A stretch of DNA of 44,559 bases from Bacteroidales bacterium (lineage in GTDB: Bacteria; Bacteroidota; Bacteroidia; Bacteroidales; P3): the NCBI GenBank assembly GCA_017449975.1, contig JAFSYK010000008.1:1-44559 (forward strand), read 5' to 3'. Positions 8,462-16,729 of this stretch are shown one piece after another; position 1 is the stretch's first letter; every line of letters starts with the position of its first letter. Both the position numbers and the translations under genes were made by a program. The notes below the pieces were generated by a model. That model ran no database searches. It saw only the letters and a list, made by a program, of their open reading frames with translations, and was not told where the DNA came from.

Positions 8462-10021
8462 TTAACTTATCGGCCAGCGGCGTTCGAGGGTGAGACTCAT
8501 GGGCGACACCTTCAGCAGCGGAGCGAACTGGAGGCGTTTCCACTCATTGATGCGGACCTTGCGCAGCACCTGCTCCACCAAATCAGCATCATAGCCCTCG
8601 GCCACGATCTCTTCGGCACAGAGCTGTTCCTCTATATGCAGGTTGAGAATGGCATCGAGCACGGCATAGTCGGGCAGCGAGTCGCTGTCTTTCTGTCCGG
8701 GACGCAGCTCGGCGGAAGGAGCCTTCTCGATGGTGTGCCGCGGGATGCGTTCCCCGTCGCGGTTGATATAGTCGCACAGCTCGTAGACCTCGGTCTTGTA
8801 GAGGTCACCGATGACGCTCAGCGCGCCACAGCTGTCACCGTAAAGGGTGCCGTATCCCATCGCCGCCTCACTCTTGTTGGTGGTGTTGAGCGTCAGCGCA
8901 CCAAACTTATTGGCGTAGCTCATCACTATGACGCCGCGCAGACGCGCCTGCATGTTCTCCTCGGTGACATCCTCGGCCAGGCTGCCAAAGACAGGATGCA
9001 TCGTTTCGCGCAGCGTGTCGAACAGCGGCTTGATGGGGACGATGTCATACTGAATGCCCAGATTGTGCGCCAGCGCCTCGGCGTCGGCCACCGAATGGTC
9101 GGTAGAATACTGCGACGGCATGAGGATGCCGTGGACATTCTCCGCACCCAGTGCGTCGACCGCCAAGGTGCAGACCAGTGCCGAGTCGACGCCGCCACTG
9201 AGACCCAGCACGGCACGACGCAGACCGTTCTTGACAAAATAGTCGCGCAGACCCATCACCAGTCCTTTGTACACCAACTCCACCGCCTCGGGCTTGGGGT
9301 CGTCGGCCAAAGCCGACAGCTCCTGCAAGTCGACAGTGGTTGCCGCCGCCTCGAAATAGGGCAGCTGGGCCAGCACACCGCCGGCAGCGTTGAGCGCCAT
9401 GGATCCGCCAGCATAGAGCAGCGAACCCTCGCCGCCAATGCGGTTCACGAAGACCAGCGAGGCGTTGAGGTTCTCCACTATCTTGGTCATACGGTAGCGG
9501 ATGCGATAGGGCTTGTTGTAGTCGAAAGCGTTGCAGCCGCAGCAGATGACCATGTCGGGCTGCGCCGTGTGCGACTTGGACAGCTCCTTCAGGTCCTCGT
9601 AGAAACCAATGGCTATCTGCTGGTTCTGGAACTGGATCAGCTGCACACCGTCGCCGCGGACAAAATATTTCTGCTCGTCGGGAGCAAGGTATTTCTTGGT
9701 CACGATGCCACGAATGGCGTTATTCTGAATAAACACGATGGCGTTGCAGAGTCCCTTGTCCTGAATCTGCAGCGGCATGCCCACCAGGAATGCGCGGTGT
9801 TCGGAGTGCGCCACCAGCTGCTGCAGTGCCGCCTGGGCACGTTTCTGCAGGTCGGTGTAAGCCGCCGCCGCATAGAGGGGATAGCCGCAGAGTGTGCAGG
9901 CCGGGAAAACGGTGAGCAGGGCGTCGCGCGAGGCAGGCGTTTCAAGTTCGTCGAGAATCCAGCGCAGGTTGTCCTCGGGACGCGCCGTCAAAATGTCGTG
10001 TTGTACAATATGAACGTTCAT
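8462..10021 (-). CDS. nadE: NAD+ synthetase with degenerate glutaminase domain
   Basis: The product has 519 residues. The C-terminal half is a standard NAD+ synthetase: it holds the PP-loop LGLSGGVDSALV (about 272-283), then LNTTNKSE and YGTLYGDSCGAL, and it amidates nicotinic acid adenine dinucleotide to NAD+. The N-terminal 260 residues are a nitrilase-like domain that normally supplies ammonia from glutamine through a Glu-Lys-Cys triad. Here the expected Glu of FPE is Ala41 (VFPACTLCGYP), the expected Cys of I-C-E-D is Tyr141 (IGFYEDLKEL), and only the Lys (109/110) remains. I infer that the domain no longer hydrolyses glutamine and that the enzyme uses free ammonia or a partner amidotransferase. 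The nucleotide sequence around both sites is in frame. Confidence 0.9.
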   Translation of the reverse strand: MNVHIVQHDILTARPEDNLRWILDELETPASRDALLTVFPACTLCGYPLYAAAAYTDLQKRAQAALQQLVAHSEHRAFLVGMPLQIQDKGLCNAIVFIQNNAIRGIVTKKYLAPDEQKYFVRGDGVQLIQFQNQQIAIGFYEDLKELSKSHTAQPDMVICCGCNAFDYNKPYRIRYRMTKIVENLNASLVFVNRIGGEGSLLYAGGSMALNAAGGVLAQLPYFEAAATTVDLQELSALADDPKPEAVELVYKGLVMGLRDYFVKNGLRRAVLGLSGGVDSALVCTLAVDALGAENVHGILMPSQYSTDHSVADAEALAHNLGIQYDIVPIKPLFDTLRETMHPVFGSLAEDVTEENMQARLRGVIVMSYANKFGALTLNTTNKSEAAMGYGTLYGDSCGALSVIGDLYKTEVYELCDYINRDGERIPRHTIEKAPSAELRPGQKDSDSLPDYAVLDAILNLHIEEQLCAEEIVAEGYDADLVEQVLRKVRINEWKRLQFAPLLKVSPMSLTLERRWPIS

Positions 10022-10130
10022 GAATATGGGAATGTGGGAATGCGTTAATGTGGGAGTGTGGGAGTGCGTTAGTGTGGAAAAGTGTTAGTGCATCAATGCG
10101 TTAATGCATTAGTGCTTTAGTGCGTAGATG
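10022..10130. repeat. Degenerate GTGGGAATGCGTTAGTG-type repeat
   Basis: This stretch is made of irregular 8-17 bp units built from GTGGGA(A/G)TG, GCGTTA(A/G)TG and GCATTAGTG. It lies between the nadE start and its predicted promoter, so it would be transcribed as the nadE leader. Related units appear at 19230-19253 and 37530-37560. Confidence 0.7.
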
Positions 10131-10163
10131 CAAAGGTACGAAAAGAAATCTGAACAGCGAAAA
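10131..10163 (-). promoter_or_regulatory. Predicted nadE promoter
   Basis: TACCTTTG on the minus strand (10131-10138) matches the -7 consensus TAnnTTTG exactly, with TTTTCG (10158-10163) at -33 spacing. It would give a leader of about 100 nt consisting of the repeat next to it. Confidence 0.6.
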
Positions 10164-10195
10164 CAATAAAACAACTGTTTTCAAGTTATTTTTCT

Positions 10196-11674
10196 ATGGC
10201 TCATTCCCTGAAAAAACTTCTCTCCGATTCCGTCATCTACGGACTCAGCAGCATCGTCGGCCGGTTCCTCAACTACCTGCTGGTGCCGCTCTATACCTAT
10301 AAAATCGCCGCCGCCAGTGGCGACTACGGCATCATCACCAACATCTACGCCTACACGGCCCTGCTGCTGGTGATTCTGACCTTCGGCATGGAGACCACCT
10401 TCTTCTACTTCGCCAACAAGCCGGAGGTCGACGACCGGCGGGCTTTCTCCACCGCGCTGAGCAGTGTGGGCACCGTGGCCGCCGTTTTTGTGGCCCTTGT
10501 GCTGCTGTTCGCCACCCCCATCGCCCACACGCTGGGCTACGACGCCCATCCGGAATACCTGCGTATGATGGCCGCCGTCGTCGCCATCGACGCCTTCCAA
10601 GCCATCCTGTTTGCCTGGCTGCGCCACAAAGGACGCGCCTGGAAATTCGCCATACTGAAACTGGCCTTCATCGTCGCCAACATCGGACTCAACCTCTTCG
10701 TCTTCCTGCTGGCACCCAAGTTGGCGGCACAGGGCGCCCCGCTGATGGGGTGGTACGACGGCAACAACCTGGTACGCTACGTCTTCGCCATCAACCTTAT
10801 ATGCACCGCCAGCATCACACTGGGCTTCCTGCCCGAACTGCGAAACCTGCGCTTCGGCATCGACCGCCAGCTGCTCAAACAGATGCTACGCTACACCTGG
10901 CCGCTGCTACTGTTGGGCGTGGTGGGCATCCTCAACCAGGTGGCAGACAAAATCTGCTTCCGATTCATCGTGTCGGGCCACGAAGGCGAGGTGCAGCTGG
11001 GCATCTACGGTGCCTGCGTCAAGATAGCCATGATTATGGCCATGATTACCCAGGCGTTCCGCTACGCCTACGAGCCCTTCGTCTTCGGCAACAGCCGCGA
11101 CAGCAAGAGCAAGGAGTCGCAAGCCAAGGTGATGAAGTATTTTATCATCTTCACCTTGCTGGCTTTCCTCTGTGTAGCCTGCGGAATGGACGTGCTGCGC
11201 TACATCATCCAGGAGCAGTACTGGGAAGGTTTACAGGTGGTGCCCATCGTCATGATGGCGGAAATCTTCATGGGCATCTATTTCAACCTGTCGTTCTGGT
11301 ACAAGCTCACCGAGCAAACCTGGTGGGGCGCCATCATGTCGGCCATCGGCTGTGTGGCCATGCTGGCCGTCAACTTCCTCTTCGTGCCGCGCTACGGCTA
11401 TATGGCCTGCGCCTGGGGCGGCTTTGTGGGTTACGGCGTCTGCATGGTGCTCTCCTACTGCATCGGCCAGCGCCACTACAAGGTCCCCTACCCTGTAGGA
11501 CAGATAGCACTCTATTTCTCCGTAGCCATCCTGCTGTTCTACGGCATCCAGCTAATCCAGCTGCCCAACCCCGTCGCCAACACCGCCGTACGCTGCAGCC
11601 TGCTGCTGCCCTATCTCGCACTGGTGTGGTGGAAGGAGTTTAAGAAGCCGGTTCGGCAACAAGTAGTTAAGTAG
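10196..11674 (+). CDS. Polysaccharide flippase (Wzx/MATE-like)
   Basis: The product has 492 residues and about 12-14 hydrophobic segments along its whole length. It begins with the amphipathic start and SSIVGRFLNYLLVPLYT motif typical of the oligosaccharide flippase family, which moves lipid-linked sugar units from the cytoplasmic to the periplasmic face of the inner membrane for capsule, exopolysaccharide or O-antigen assembly. No other polymer genes are adjacent, but a polyprenyl-phosphate sugar transferase is encoded 6 kb downstream on the same strand. The substrate cannot be predicted. The gene is flanked by repeat-rich gaps on both sides, which suggests it is transcribed alone. Confidence 0.85.
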   Translation: MAHSLKKLLSDSVIYGLSSIVGRFLNYLLVPLYTYKIAAASGDYGIITNIYAYTALLLVILTFGMETTFFYFANKPEVDDRRAFSTALSSVGTVAAVFVALVLLFATPIAHTLGYDAHPEYLRMMAAVVAIDAFQAILFAWLRHKGRAWKFAILKLAFIVANIGLNLFVFLLAPKLAAQGAPLMGWYDGNNLVRYVFAINLICTASITLGFLPELRNLRFGIDRQLLKQMLRYTWPLLLLGVVGILNQVADKICFRFIVSGHEGEVQLGIYGACVKIAMIMAMITQAFRYAYEPFVFGNSRDSKSKESQAKVMKYFIIFTLLAFLCVACGMDVLRYIIQEQYWEGLQVVPIVMMAEIFMGIYFNLSFWYKLTEQTWWGAIMSAIGCVAMLAVNFLFVPRYGYMACAWGGFVGYGVCMVLSYCIGQRHYKVPYPVGQIALYFSVAILLFYGIQLIQLPNPVANTAVRCSLLLPYLALVWWKEFKKPVRQQVVK

Positions 11675-11775
11675 ACAGGAGTTAAGTAGTTAAGGCGAAT
11701 GATTGGTTATTGGTTATGGGTTATTGGTTATTGAATTTTAGTAGTTGAGTTGTTAAGTAGTTAAGGCAATACACA
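11675..11775. repeat. Repeats of TAAGTAGTTAAG and TTGGTTAT type
   Basis: After the flippase stop come several copies of (A/G)GTTAAGTAGTTAAG and a run of TTGGTTATTGGTTATGGGTTATTGG with a period of 8. The same units, in either orientation, recur at 14631-14660, 19190-19220, 28830-28850 and 35560-35598. Confidence 0.7.
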
Positions 11776-11786
11776 CGACATATTCG

Positions 11787-11811
11787 TAGGGGCGTACCCC
11801 TGTGTACGCCC
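11787..11811. repeat. TAGGGGC-headed hairpin element, copy 1
   Basis: The element reads TAGGGGCGTACCCCTGTGTACGCCC: GGGCGTAC (11790-11797) pairs with GTACGCCC (11804-11811). Two other hairpins in the window share the TAGGGGC head but have different stems. Confidence 0.7.
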
Positions 11812-11842
11812 AACCCAATATTACAAAAAACATCAAAAATAT

Positions 11843-12058
11843 ATGAAACGACGCGTCATATCCATTCTTTTTGTGGCAGGAATTTGTGCCGCATGCAGCC
11901 TGCTGACAGGATGCCGCAAGCAGTGTGCCTGCCTCCACAACAGCGGCACCATCGTCTATTTCTCCAAGAGCGAAGTGGAGGACTCCAACGGCGGCAGCTG
12001 CGCCAACATGAAATACCAATCCGGCCAGGAGTATTTCGTAGGCTGCGAGTGGGAATGA
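11843..12058 (+). CDS. Small lipoprotein
   Basis: The product has 71 residues. A lipoprotein signal with box LLTGC (lipid Cys near 24) is followed by a mature part of about 48 residues with further cysteines (C-R-K-Q-C-A-C and two later ones), which could form disulphides in the periplasm or on the cell surface. No family is recognised. It is flanked by repeats rather than by partner genes. Confidence 0.55.
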   Translation: MKRRVISILFVAGICAACSLLTGCRKQCACLHNSGTIVYFSKSEVEDSNGGSCANMKYQSGQEYFVGCEWE

Positions 12059-12125
12059 ATTTGAAGTAAGAAGTAAGAGCTAAGAAGTACGAGCTGGCCA
12101 CTGGCCACTGATCACTGGCCACTAA
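12059..12125. repeat. GAAGTAAGA and GGCCACTGATCACT repeats
   Basis: Three copies of a GAAGTAAGA-like unit are followed by CTGGCCACTGGCCACTGATC and further CACTGGCCACTAATCAC units with a period near 7-10. They fill the gap between the small lipoprotein and the end of ftsK. Confidence 0.65.
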
Positions 12126-14624
12126 TCACAACTCTCTCAGTTTCTCTTCCAGTTCCATATCGTCGTGGATGAGCACCTCGCGGGGCTTGGAACCGTTGTA
12201 GGCGCCCACGATGCCCGCCGCCTCCAACTGGTCGATGATACGGCCGGCACGGTTGTAGCCAAGCTGTAACTTGCGCTGGAGCAGCGAAGTGGAGCCAAAC
12301 TGCGACGCCACAACCAAGCGGGCGGCATCGTTGAAGAACTCGTCTTTCTGGTTGGGATCGAACTCCTTGTTGGGTTCCTCGTTCTCGTCGAGATATTCGG
12401 GCAGCAAGAACCCGTCGGGATAGCCCCGCTGCTGACCGATGAAGTCGGCCAAACTGTCGATCTCTTCAGTCTCGATAAGGGCGCACTGCAGACGCACCAT
12501 GTCCGATCCCGACAGCGAGATAAGCATGTCGCCACGACCGATAAGGCGCTGCGCGCCACTGGTATCGAGGATGGTACGCGAGTCGATGGCGCTGGTCACC
12601 TTGAAGGCGATACGCGCCGGGAAGTTGGCCTTGATGGTACCCGTGATGATATTGGTGGTGGGTCGCTGCGTGGCGATAATCAAGTGGATGCCCACCGCAC
12701 GCGCCAGCTGCGCCAGACGGCAGATGGGAGTCTCCACCTCCTTGCCCGCCGTCATGATGAGGTCGGCAAACTCGTCGATAACCAACACAATATAAGGCAA
12801 GAACCGATGCCCGTTCTCGGGGTTGAGCTGACGGTGGATAAACTTGTCGTTGTACTCCGTAATCTTGCGCACCTGCGCAATCTTCAGCAGGTCGTAGCGC
12901 TGATCCATCTCGATGCAGAGCGAGTTGAGCGTGCGCACCACCTTCTTCACGTCGGTGATGATGGCCTCCTCGCTGTCGGGCAGCTTGGCCAGGTAGTGCC
13001 GCTCGATCTTGCTGTAGAGCGACAGCTCCACCTTCTTGGGGTCGACCATCACAAATTTCAGCTCCGACGGATGTTTCTTGTAGAGCAGCGACGAGATGAC
13101 GGCATTCAAGCCCACCGACTTACCCGTACCCGTGGCACCTGCCATCAGCAGGTGGGGCATCTTGGCCAGGTCGGTCACAAAGGGCTCGTTCGAGATGGTC
13201 TTGCCCAGCGCTACCGGCAGCGCCATCTTGCCGCTGTTGCGGAAAGCGTTGCTCTCCAGCATGGTCTTCATCGACACCACCTGCGGCTTGGTGTTGGGAA
13301 CCTCGATACCCACCGTGCCCTTGCCGGGGATGGGGGCGATGATGCGGATGCCCAGCGCCGACAGCGACAGGGCGATATCGTCCTCCAAAGACTTAATTTT
13401 CGAGATGCGCACGCCTGGCGCCGGCTTGATTTCATAAAGCGTGACCGTCGGTCCCGGCGAAGCGGCAATCTCGACAATCTCGATGCCGTAGTCGCGCAGT
13501 GTCGAAACGATGCGATCCTTGTTGGCCACCAGCTCCTCGCTGGTCACCTGCACATTCTGTTTCTCCCAGTCCTGCAGCATATCGGTGCTGGGCATCTGGA
13601 AATCACGCAGCTCCCAATGCGGGTCATACAGCGAGTCGAGCGACCCGTAGCGAGGTTCCTCCGCCTCGGGCTCCGGATCCACGGCAGGCGTGTCGCTCAC
13701 CGGATTGTCCACAATCTTGAACGCCACCTCGTCCGTATGGACTGGCGCAACGGGCTGACTGTCCGACGGCTCCACGGGCAGCACCTGCGGTTCCGACGCC
13801 TCCGCCGGCTGCGACGGCGCCTTCGGCTTGCGCTGCACCTGTTCCACCAGTCTGACAAACTCATCGTCCAGCCCAAAGGTCTGGTCGTCTTTCGGGTTGA
13901 AATCCACCGAAGGGTCCTCTTCCTCAGGAACAGGCTCTGGCTCTACCTCAGCGACATTCTCGAAAGGGTCCGCGTCGTCGAGTCCGAAATCGTCGACGAT
14001 GGTCGGCTGCAGATCGGCTGCAGACTCTTTCTTCTTGTCCTCCGCCACCGCCTGCGGCCGCTCGGGACGCGACGGTATCAACTTTGACAAATTGGGCATC
14101 TTGAAATGCACCTTGTGGACAAAAATAAGAAACACGACGGCCAGGAACAGCAGCAGCACCAGCGTAGCCCAACGGAGCAGATGGTGCAGTGCTTCGGCAA
14201 AGATAATGCCAATACCGGCACTGTACTCAAACATCTCGTTGTCTTTCACCCACACGCCGGCGATGTAGCCCAGCATCGTGGAGAGCCATATCACCCAGAA
14301 CAGGGTGGACCACACCGTGCGCTGCCACGGCAGCAGGTCGCGTCCCAACAGGCGTATGCCGTAGAGGAACAGCAAAAACAGCAGGCCGATAGAGCCGATG
14401 CCAAAGAGAGACTTCGAGAAGAAGGCCGCCAGCTTGTAGCCCAGCACACCCATCCAGTTGCCGTCGTGGTCGGCACCGCTGAAGAAAAACGAAAGCATGG
14501 CGACAAACGTGAATATGCTAAACAACACATACACCGCACCACGCAGACGCCGTCCGCGTTGCGAACGCCACCACTCGACAAACTTCGGGGTGGGCTTCAC
14601 CGACTTCTTCTTACCCTTGGCCAT
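12126..14624 (-). CDS. ftsK: FtsK/SpoIIIE DNA translocase
   Basis: The product has 832 residues. About 190 N-terminal residues contain four or five membrane segments that anchor the protein at the division septum. An acidic Pro/Glu-rich linker follows (about 190-330), then the motor: Walker A GATGTGKSVGLN near residues 495-507 and the Walker B-type IVLVIDEFADL near 615. The last 65 residues form the winged-helix gamma domain (QRKLQLGYNRAGRIIDQLE) that reads the chromosome's orienting sequences. FtsK pumps terminus DNA through the closing septum and activates dimer resolution at dif. It is 37 bases downstream of a secreted-protein gene on the same strand and may be co-transcribed. Confidence 0.95.
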   Translation of the reverse strand: MAKGKKKSVKPTPKFVEWWRSQRGRRLRGAVYVLFSIFTFVAMLSFFFSGADHDGNWMGVLGYKLAAFFSKSLFGIGSIGLLFLLFLYGIRLLGRDLLPWQRTVWSTLFWVIWLSTMLGYIAGVWVKDNEMFEYSAGIGIIFAEALHHLLRWATLVLLLFLAVVFLIFVHKVHFKMPNLSKLIPSRPERPQAVAEDKKKESAADLQPTIVDDFGLDDADPFENVAEVEPEPVPEEEDPSVDFNPKDDQTFGLDDEFVRLVEQVQRKPKAPSQPAEASEPQVLPVEPSDSQPVAPVHTDEVAFKIVDNPVSDTPAVDPEPEAEEPRYGSLDSLYDPHWELRDFQMPSTDMLQDWEKQNVQVTSEELVANKDRIVSTLRDYGIEIVEIAASPGPTVTLYEIKPAPGVRISKIKSLEDDIALSLSALGIRIIAPIPGKGTVGIEVPNTKPQVVSMKTMLESNAFRNSGKMALPVALGKTISNEPFVTDLAKMPHLLMAGATGTGKSVGLNAVISSLLYKKHPSELKFVMVDPKKVELSLYSKIERHYLAKLPDSEEAIITDVKKVVRTLNSLCIEMDQRYDLLKIAQVRKITEYNDKFIHRQLNPENGHRFLPYIVLVIDEFADLIMTAGKEVETPICRLAQLARAVGIHLIIATQRPTTNIITGTIKANFPARIAFKVTSAIDSRTILDTSGAQRLIGRGDMLISLSGSDMVRLQCALIETEEIDSLADFIGQQRGYPDGFLLPEYLDENEEPNKEFDPNQKDEFFNDAARLVVASQFGSTSLLQRKLQLGYNRAGRIIDQLEAAGIVGAYNGSKPREVLIHDDMELEEKLREL

Positions 14625-14661
14625 CTCTATTCAATAACCTATAACCAATAACCATTAATCA
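14625..14661. repeat. ATAACCAATAACCATTAATCACTA repeat
   Basis: The short gap upstream of ftsK is made up of CTATAACCAATAACCATTAATC, the reverse complement of the TTGGTTAT family. Confidence 0.6.
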
Positions 14662-15414
14662 CTACTCCTGCAACAGTTCCAGCTCCTCCTGGATCTCCTG
14701 CATGAGGGTACCCAGCTCCTCCTCGGGGAGTTTTTCGTAACCGTCGGGCAGCAGGAAGTCGGCGTCCTTCACCTTACCCTTCACAATCTCGGTGGCGGTA
14801 TAGGTGATCGCGCGACCCTCGCCGACTTTCACCGTGCACTGCAGCGGAATACCTTTCACACCGTTGAACAGCACGTTGAACTCCGGACCCATCTCGTCGC
14901 TGTACCACATCTCGGTGGGGTGATCAACACCTTCGGCATCGTAAGCGTGCATGATGACCTTCTTGGCAGCCATACCGGCAATGTCCTTGGTCTCGCCCTG
15001 CACATACTCATAGTAGTAGTGTCCCGGCTCGGTGTCGACAATCGTGAGGCTGTCCAGCGAAGAACGGTTCTGCGTGGCCTCGATAATCAGTTTGCCGTCG
15101 CCCTGATAGGTGAATTCGCTGCCGTTGCTGCGCAGATAGCCAATCAGCTGGCTCAGATTCATGCACTGCGTTGTCTTGAGACCCTGCACCAGCACATCTT
15201 CCGACATCGGCGAATCCATAAAAATGGCACTCTTGGTGTACAGCATGTCGCCCGACACCTTGATTTCGGCGGTGGCAGCCTCGGCGGGAACCTGGAAAGC
15301 CACCTCGCCGGTCGACTCTACCTTATATTTCACAATACCTTTGAAAGTGTTCTGTGCAACCAGCGTAGAGGCGGTAAGTGCCAGCGTTGCAACGAAAAGC
15401 ATCAGTTTTTTCAT
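14662..15414 (-). CDS. Secreted periplasmic protein, DUF4412-like
   Basis: The product has 250 residues with a Sec signal peptide (cleavage probably after TLVAQ, near residue 21). The mature part (FKGIVKYKVESTG..., then MLYTKSAIFMD, YYEYVQGE, MWYSDEMGPE and a Leu/Glu-rich end) has the layout of the DUF4412/GLPGLI-type proteins of Bacteroidota, in which a beta-rich chain describes the 'conversion' of a substrate peptide; the function is unknown. It is probably periplasmic. The gene is followed 37 bases later by ftsK on the same strand. Confidence 0.65.
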   Translation of the reverse strand: MKKLMLFVATLALTASTLVAQNTFKGIVKYKVESTGEVAFQVPAEAATAEIKVSGDMLYTKSAIFMDSPMSEDVLVQGLKTTQCMNLSQLIGYLRSNGSEFTYQGDGKLIIEATQNRSSLDSLTIVDTEPGHYYYEYVQGETKDIAGMAAKKVIMHAYDAEGVDHPTEMWYSDEMGPEFNVLFNGVKGIPLQCTVKVGEGRAITYTATEIVKGKVKDADFLLPDGYEKLPEEELGTLMQEIQEELELLQE

Positions 15415-15477
15415 ATCAATAATAATTAGATGTTAATTCATTAAATAATAAAAACGGAGATATGGATAAAAAAGTAT

Positions 15478-15975
15478 TTATGTCGTGGGAAATTTATCGA
15501 AATCCAATATTTCCAAATCCTTCGGTGTGCCGTCTATCGTGAAGCGCACCAATGTCGACACCCGCTGGAACCCCTGCCGTCCAGCGGCTCCGGGATTGAT
15601 ATGCAGCAGGTTGTACTGGTGGTCGTACATCACCTTCAATATATGGCTGTGTCCGCACACAAAGATATCCGGCCGTTCCTTCTCCAGCAGTCGCGCCATC
15701 GCCGGCGGATAGTGGCCAGGCCAGCCACCGATATGCGTCATCAGCACCTTCAGACCCTCGCAACGGAAGAGCGCTGTCTCAGAAAACAGCATGCGCAGGT
15801 CGGCATTGTCCACATTGCCAAACACCGCCTTCAGCGGACGGAACGCCTGCAGCTGCTCCACCACACCGGGGCCGCAGTCGCCGGCATGCCACAGCTCGTC
15901 GCACTGCTCAAAAAAACTGAACACCTGCGGAGCCAAATAACCATGCGTATCCGAAAGAACCCCTATCCGTTTCAT
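15478..15975 (-). CDS. YfcE-like calcineurin-fold phosphoesterase
   Basis: The product has 165 residues, the full length of the YfcE/MJ0936 family. The metal-binding motifs are in order: GVLSDTHG (residues 5-12), HAGDCG, FGNVDN, THIGG and CGHSHI. These bind two metal ions and cleave phosphodiesters in the cytoplasm; the natural substrate is unknown. It is 50 bases after the GHKL ATPase gene on the same strand and may be in the same transcript. Confidence 0.9.
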   Translation of the reverse strand: MKRIGVLSDTHGYLAPQVFSFFEQCDELWHAGDCGPGVVEQLQAFRPLKAVFGNVDNADLRMLFSETALFRCEGLKVLMTHIGGWPGHYPPAMARLLEKERPDIFVCGHSHILKVMYDHQYNLLHINPGAAGRQGFQRVSTLVRFTIDGTPKDLEILDFDKFPTT

Positions 15976-16025
15976 GTATCAATTATCAATAACCTCTCAA
16001 CATTTCACCCCCAACAGTTCAACAA

Positions 16026-16574
16026 TCACTCATTCGCCCCTATCTCCTGCAGATTCTCCGCCACCATCTCCTTCAGGTAGCGGATGATAGTCAGGTCGTT
16101 CATACTCATACCACCCAGCGCCTCCTTGATCTCATCGGTGTCGAACACAAACTCTCCCTTGTCGGTGACATAGCGGATCACGAAGTGGATATCCTCGTGC
16201 TGACTCACCAGCATCACCAGCGTGCCCGTCAGGTCGCCCATCGGCGGACGGTCCCAGTGGTCGTGCTGAAACCAGAAACGCAGGGTTGTACCCTTGCCCA
16301 GCTCGCTCTCGAGAGTCATTCCGCCGCCGCAGTTCTCCGTATTCATCTTAATCAACGGCAGCCCCAGCCCCACCTTGCGTGTCGTGCGCGAGGTGGTATA
16401 GGGGTCGGTGACCTTCGCCAGGAATTCGGGCGACATCCCCTTGCCGTTGTCGCGGATAGTGAAGCGGAAGAGATTTTCACTAATACGGTCTTCAATGGTG
16501 AGCCACACGTCTTTAGCCTGCGCCGCCGTCGAGTTCTCCATCAAATCGTAAACGTGCATCGAGAGTTCTTTCAT
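16026..16574 (-). CDS. Stand-alone GHKL ATP-binding protein
   Basis: The product has 182 residues. It has the histidine-kinase-type ATP fold: N box (YDLMENSTAAQA, near 9-20), G1 box (RDNGKGMSP) and G2 box (TRKVGLGLPL). There is no dimerisation/His domain and no sensor. The last 70 residues (HFVIRYVTDKGEFVFDTDEIKEAL) form a small additional domain. Similar proteins are often encoded beside hydrogenase or redox-complex genes, or act as anti-sigma-like kinases; neither partner is present here, so the role is open. It follows a predicted promoter at 16601-16608. Confidence 0.75.
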   Translation of the reverse strand: MKELSMHVYDLMENSTAAQAKDVWLTIEDRISENLFRFTIRDNGKGMSPEFLAKVTDPYTTSRTTRKVGLGLPLIKMNTENCGGGMTLESELGKGTTLRFWFQHDHWDRPPMGDLTGTLVMLVSQHEDIHFVIRYVTDKGEFVFDTDEIKEALGGMSMNDLTIIRYLKEMVAENLQEIGANE

Positions 16575-16600
16575 ACCAGTATGAATAAAAAAGTACTATG

Positions 16601-16608
16601 CAAAAATA
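16601..16608 (-). promoter_or_regulatory. Predicted -7 element for the GHKL gene
   Basis: TATTTTTG on the minus strand matches TAnnTTTG and lies 27 bases before the start codon. The -33 position is not a good match. Confidence 0.45.
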
Positions 16609-16636
16609 CGAAAAAAAGACTAAATGCGTTTTAATA

Positions 16637-16729
16637 ATGACTAGACCCAAGGGCCTATTGGACCAATTAGACCCACCACCCCCATTAAACCCTTCAACTC
16701 TTAAACCCTTCAACCCTCAATACCCCTTC
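16637..16729. repeat. CCTATTGGACCAATTAGACC and CCCTTCAACCC repeats
   Basis: The gap contains GGGCCTATTGGACCAATTAG and three copies of an (A)ACCCTTCAAC(C/T)C unit. The same two families, inverted, occur together at 28075-28138 and 28855-28915. Confidence 0.7.

Noticed and set aside
8447-10048. A 533-residue plus-strand frame opposite nadE
   Set aside because: NadE has all the expected motifs on the minus strand; the plus frame shows none.
10022-10130. Possible CRISPR array in the nadE leader
   Set aside because: Units are 8-17 bases, irregular, and have no unique spacers of constant length; no cas genes nearby.
12684-14087. A 467-residue plus-strand frame opposite ftsK
   Set aside because: FtsK motor motifs on the minus strand are decisive; the plus frame is an antisense shadow.
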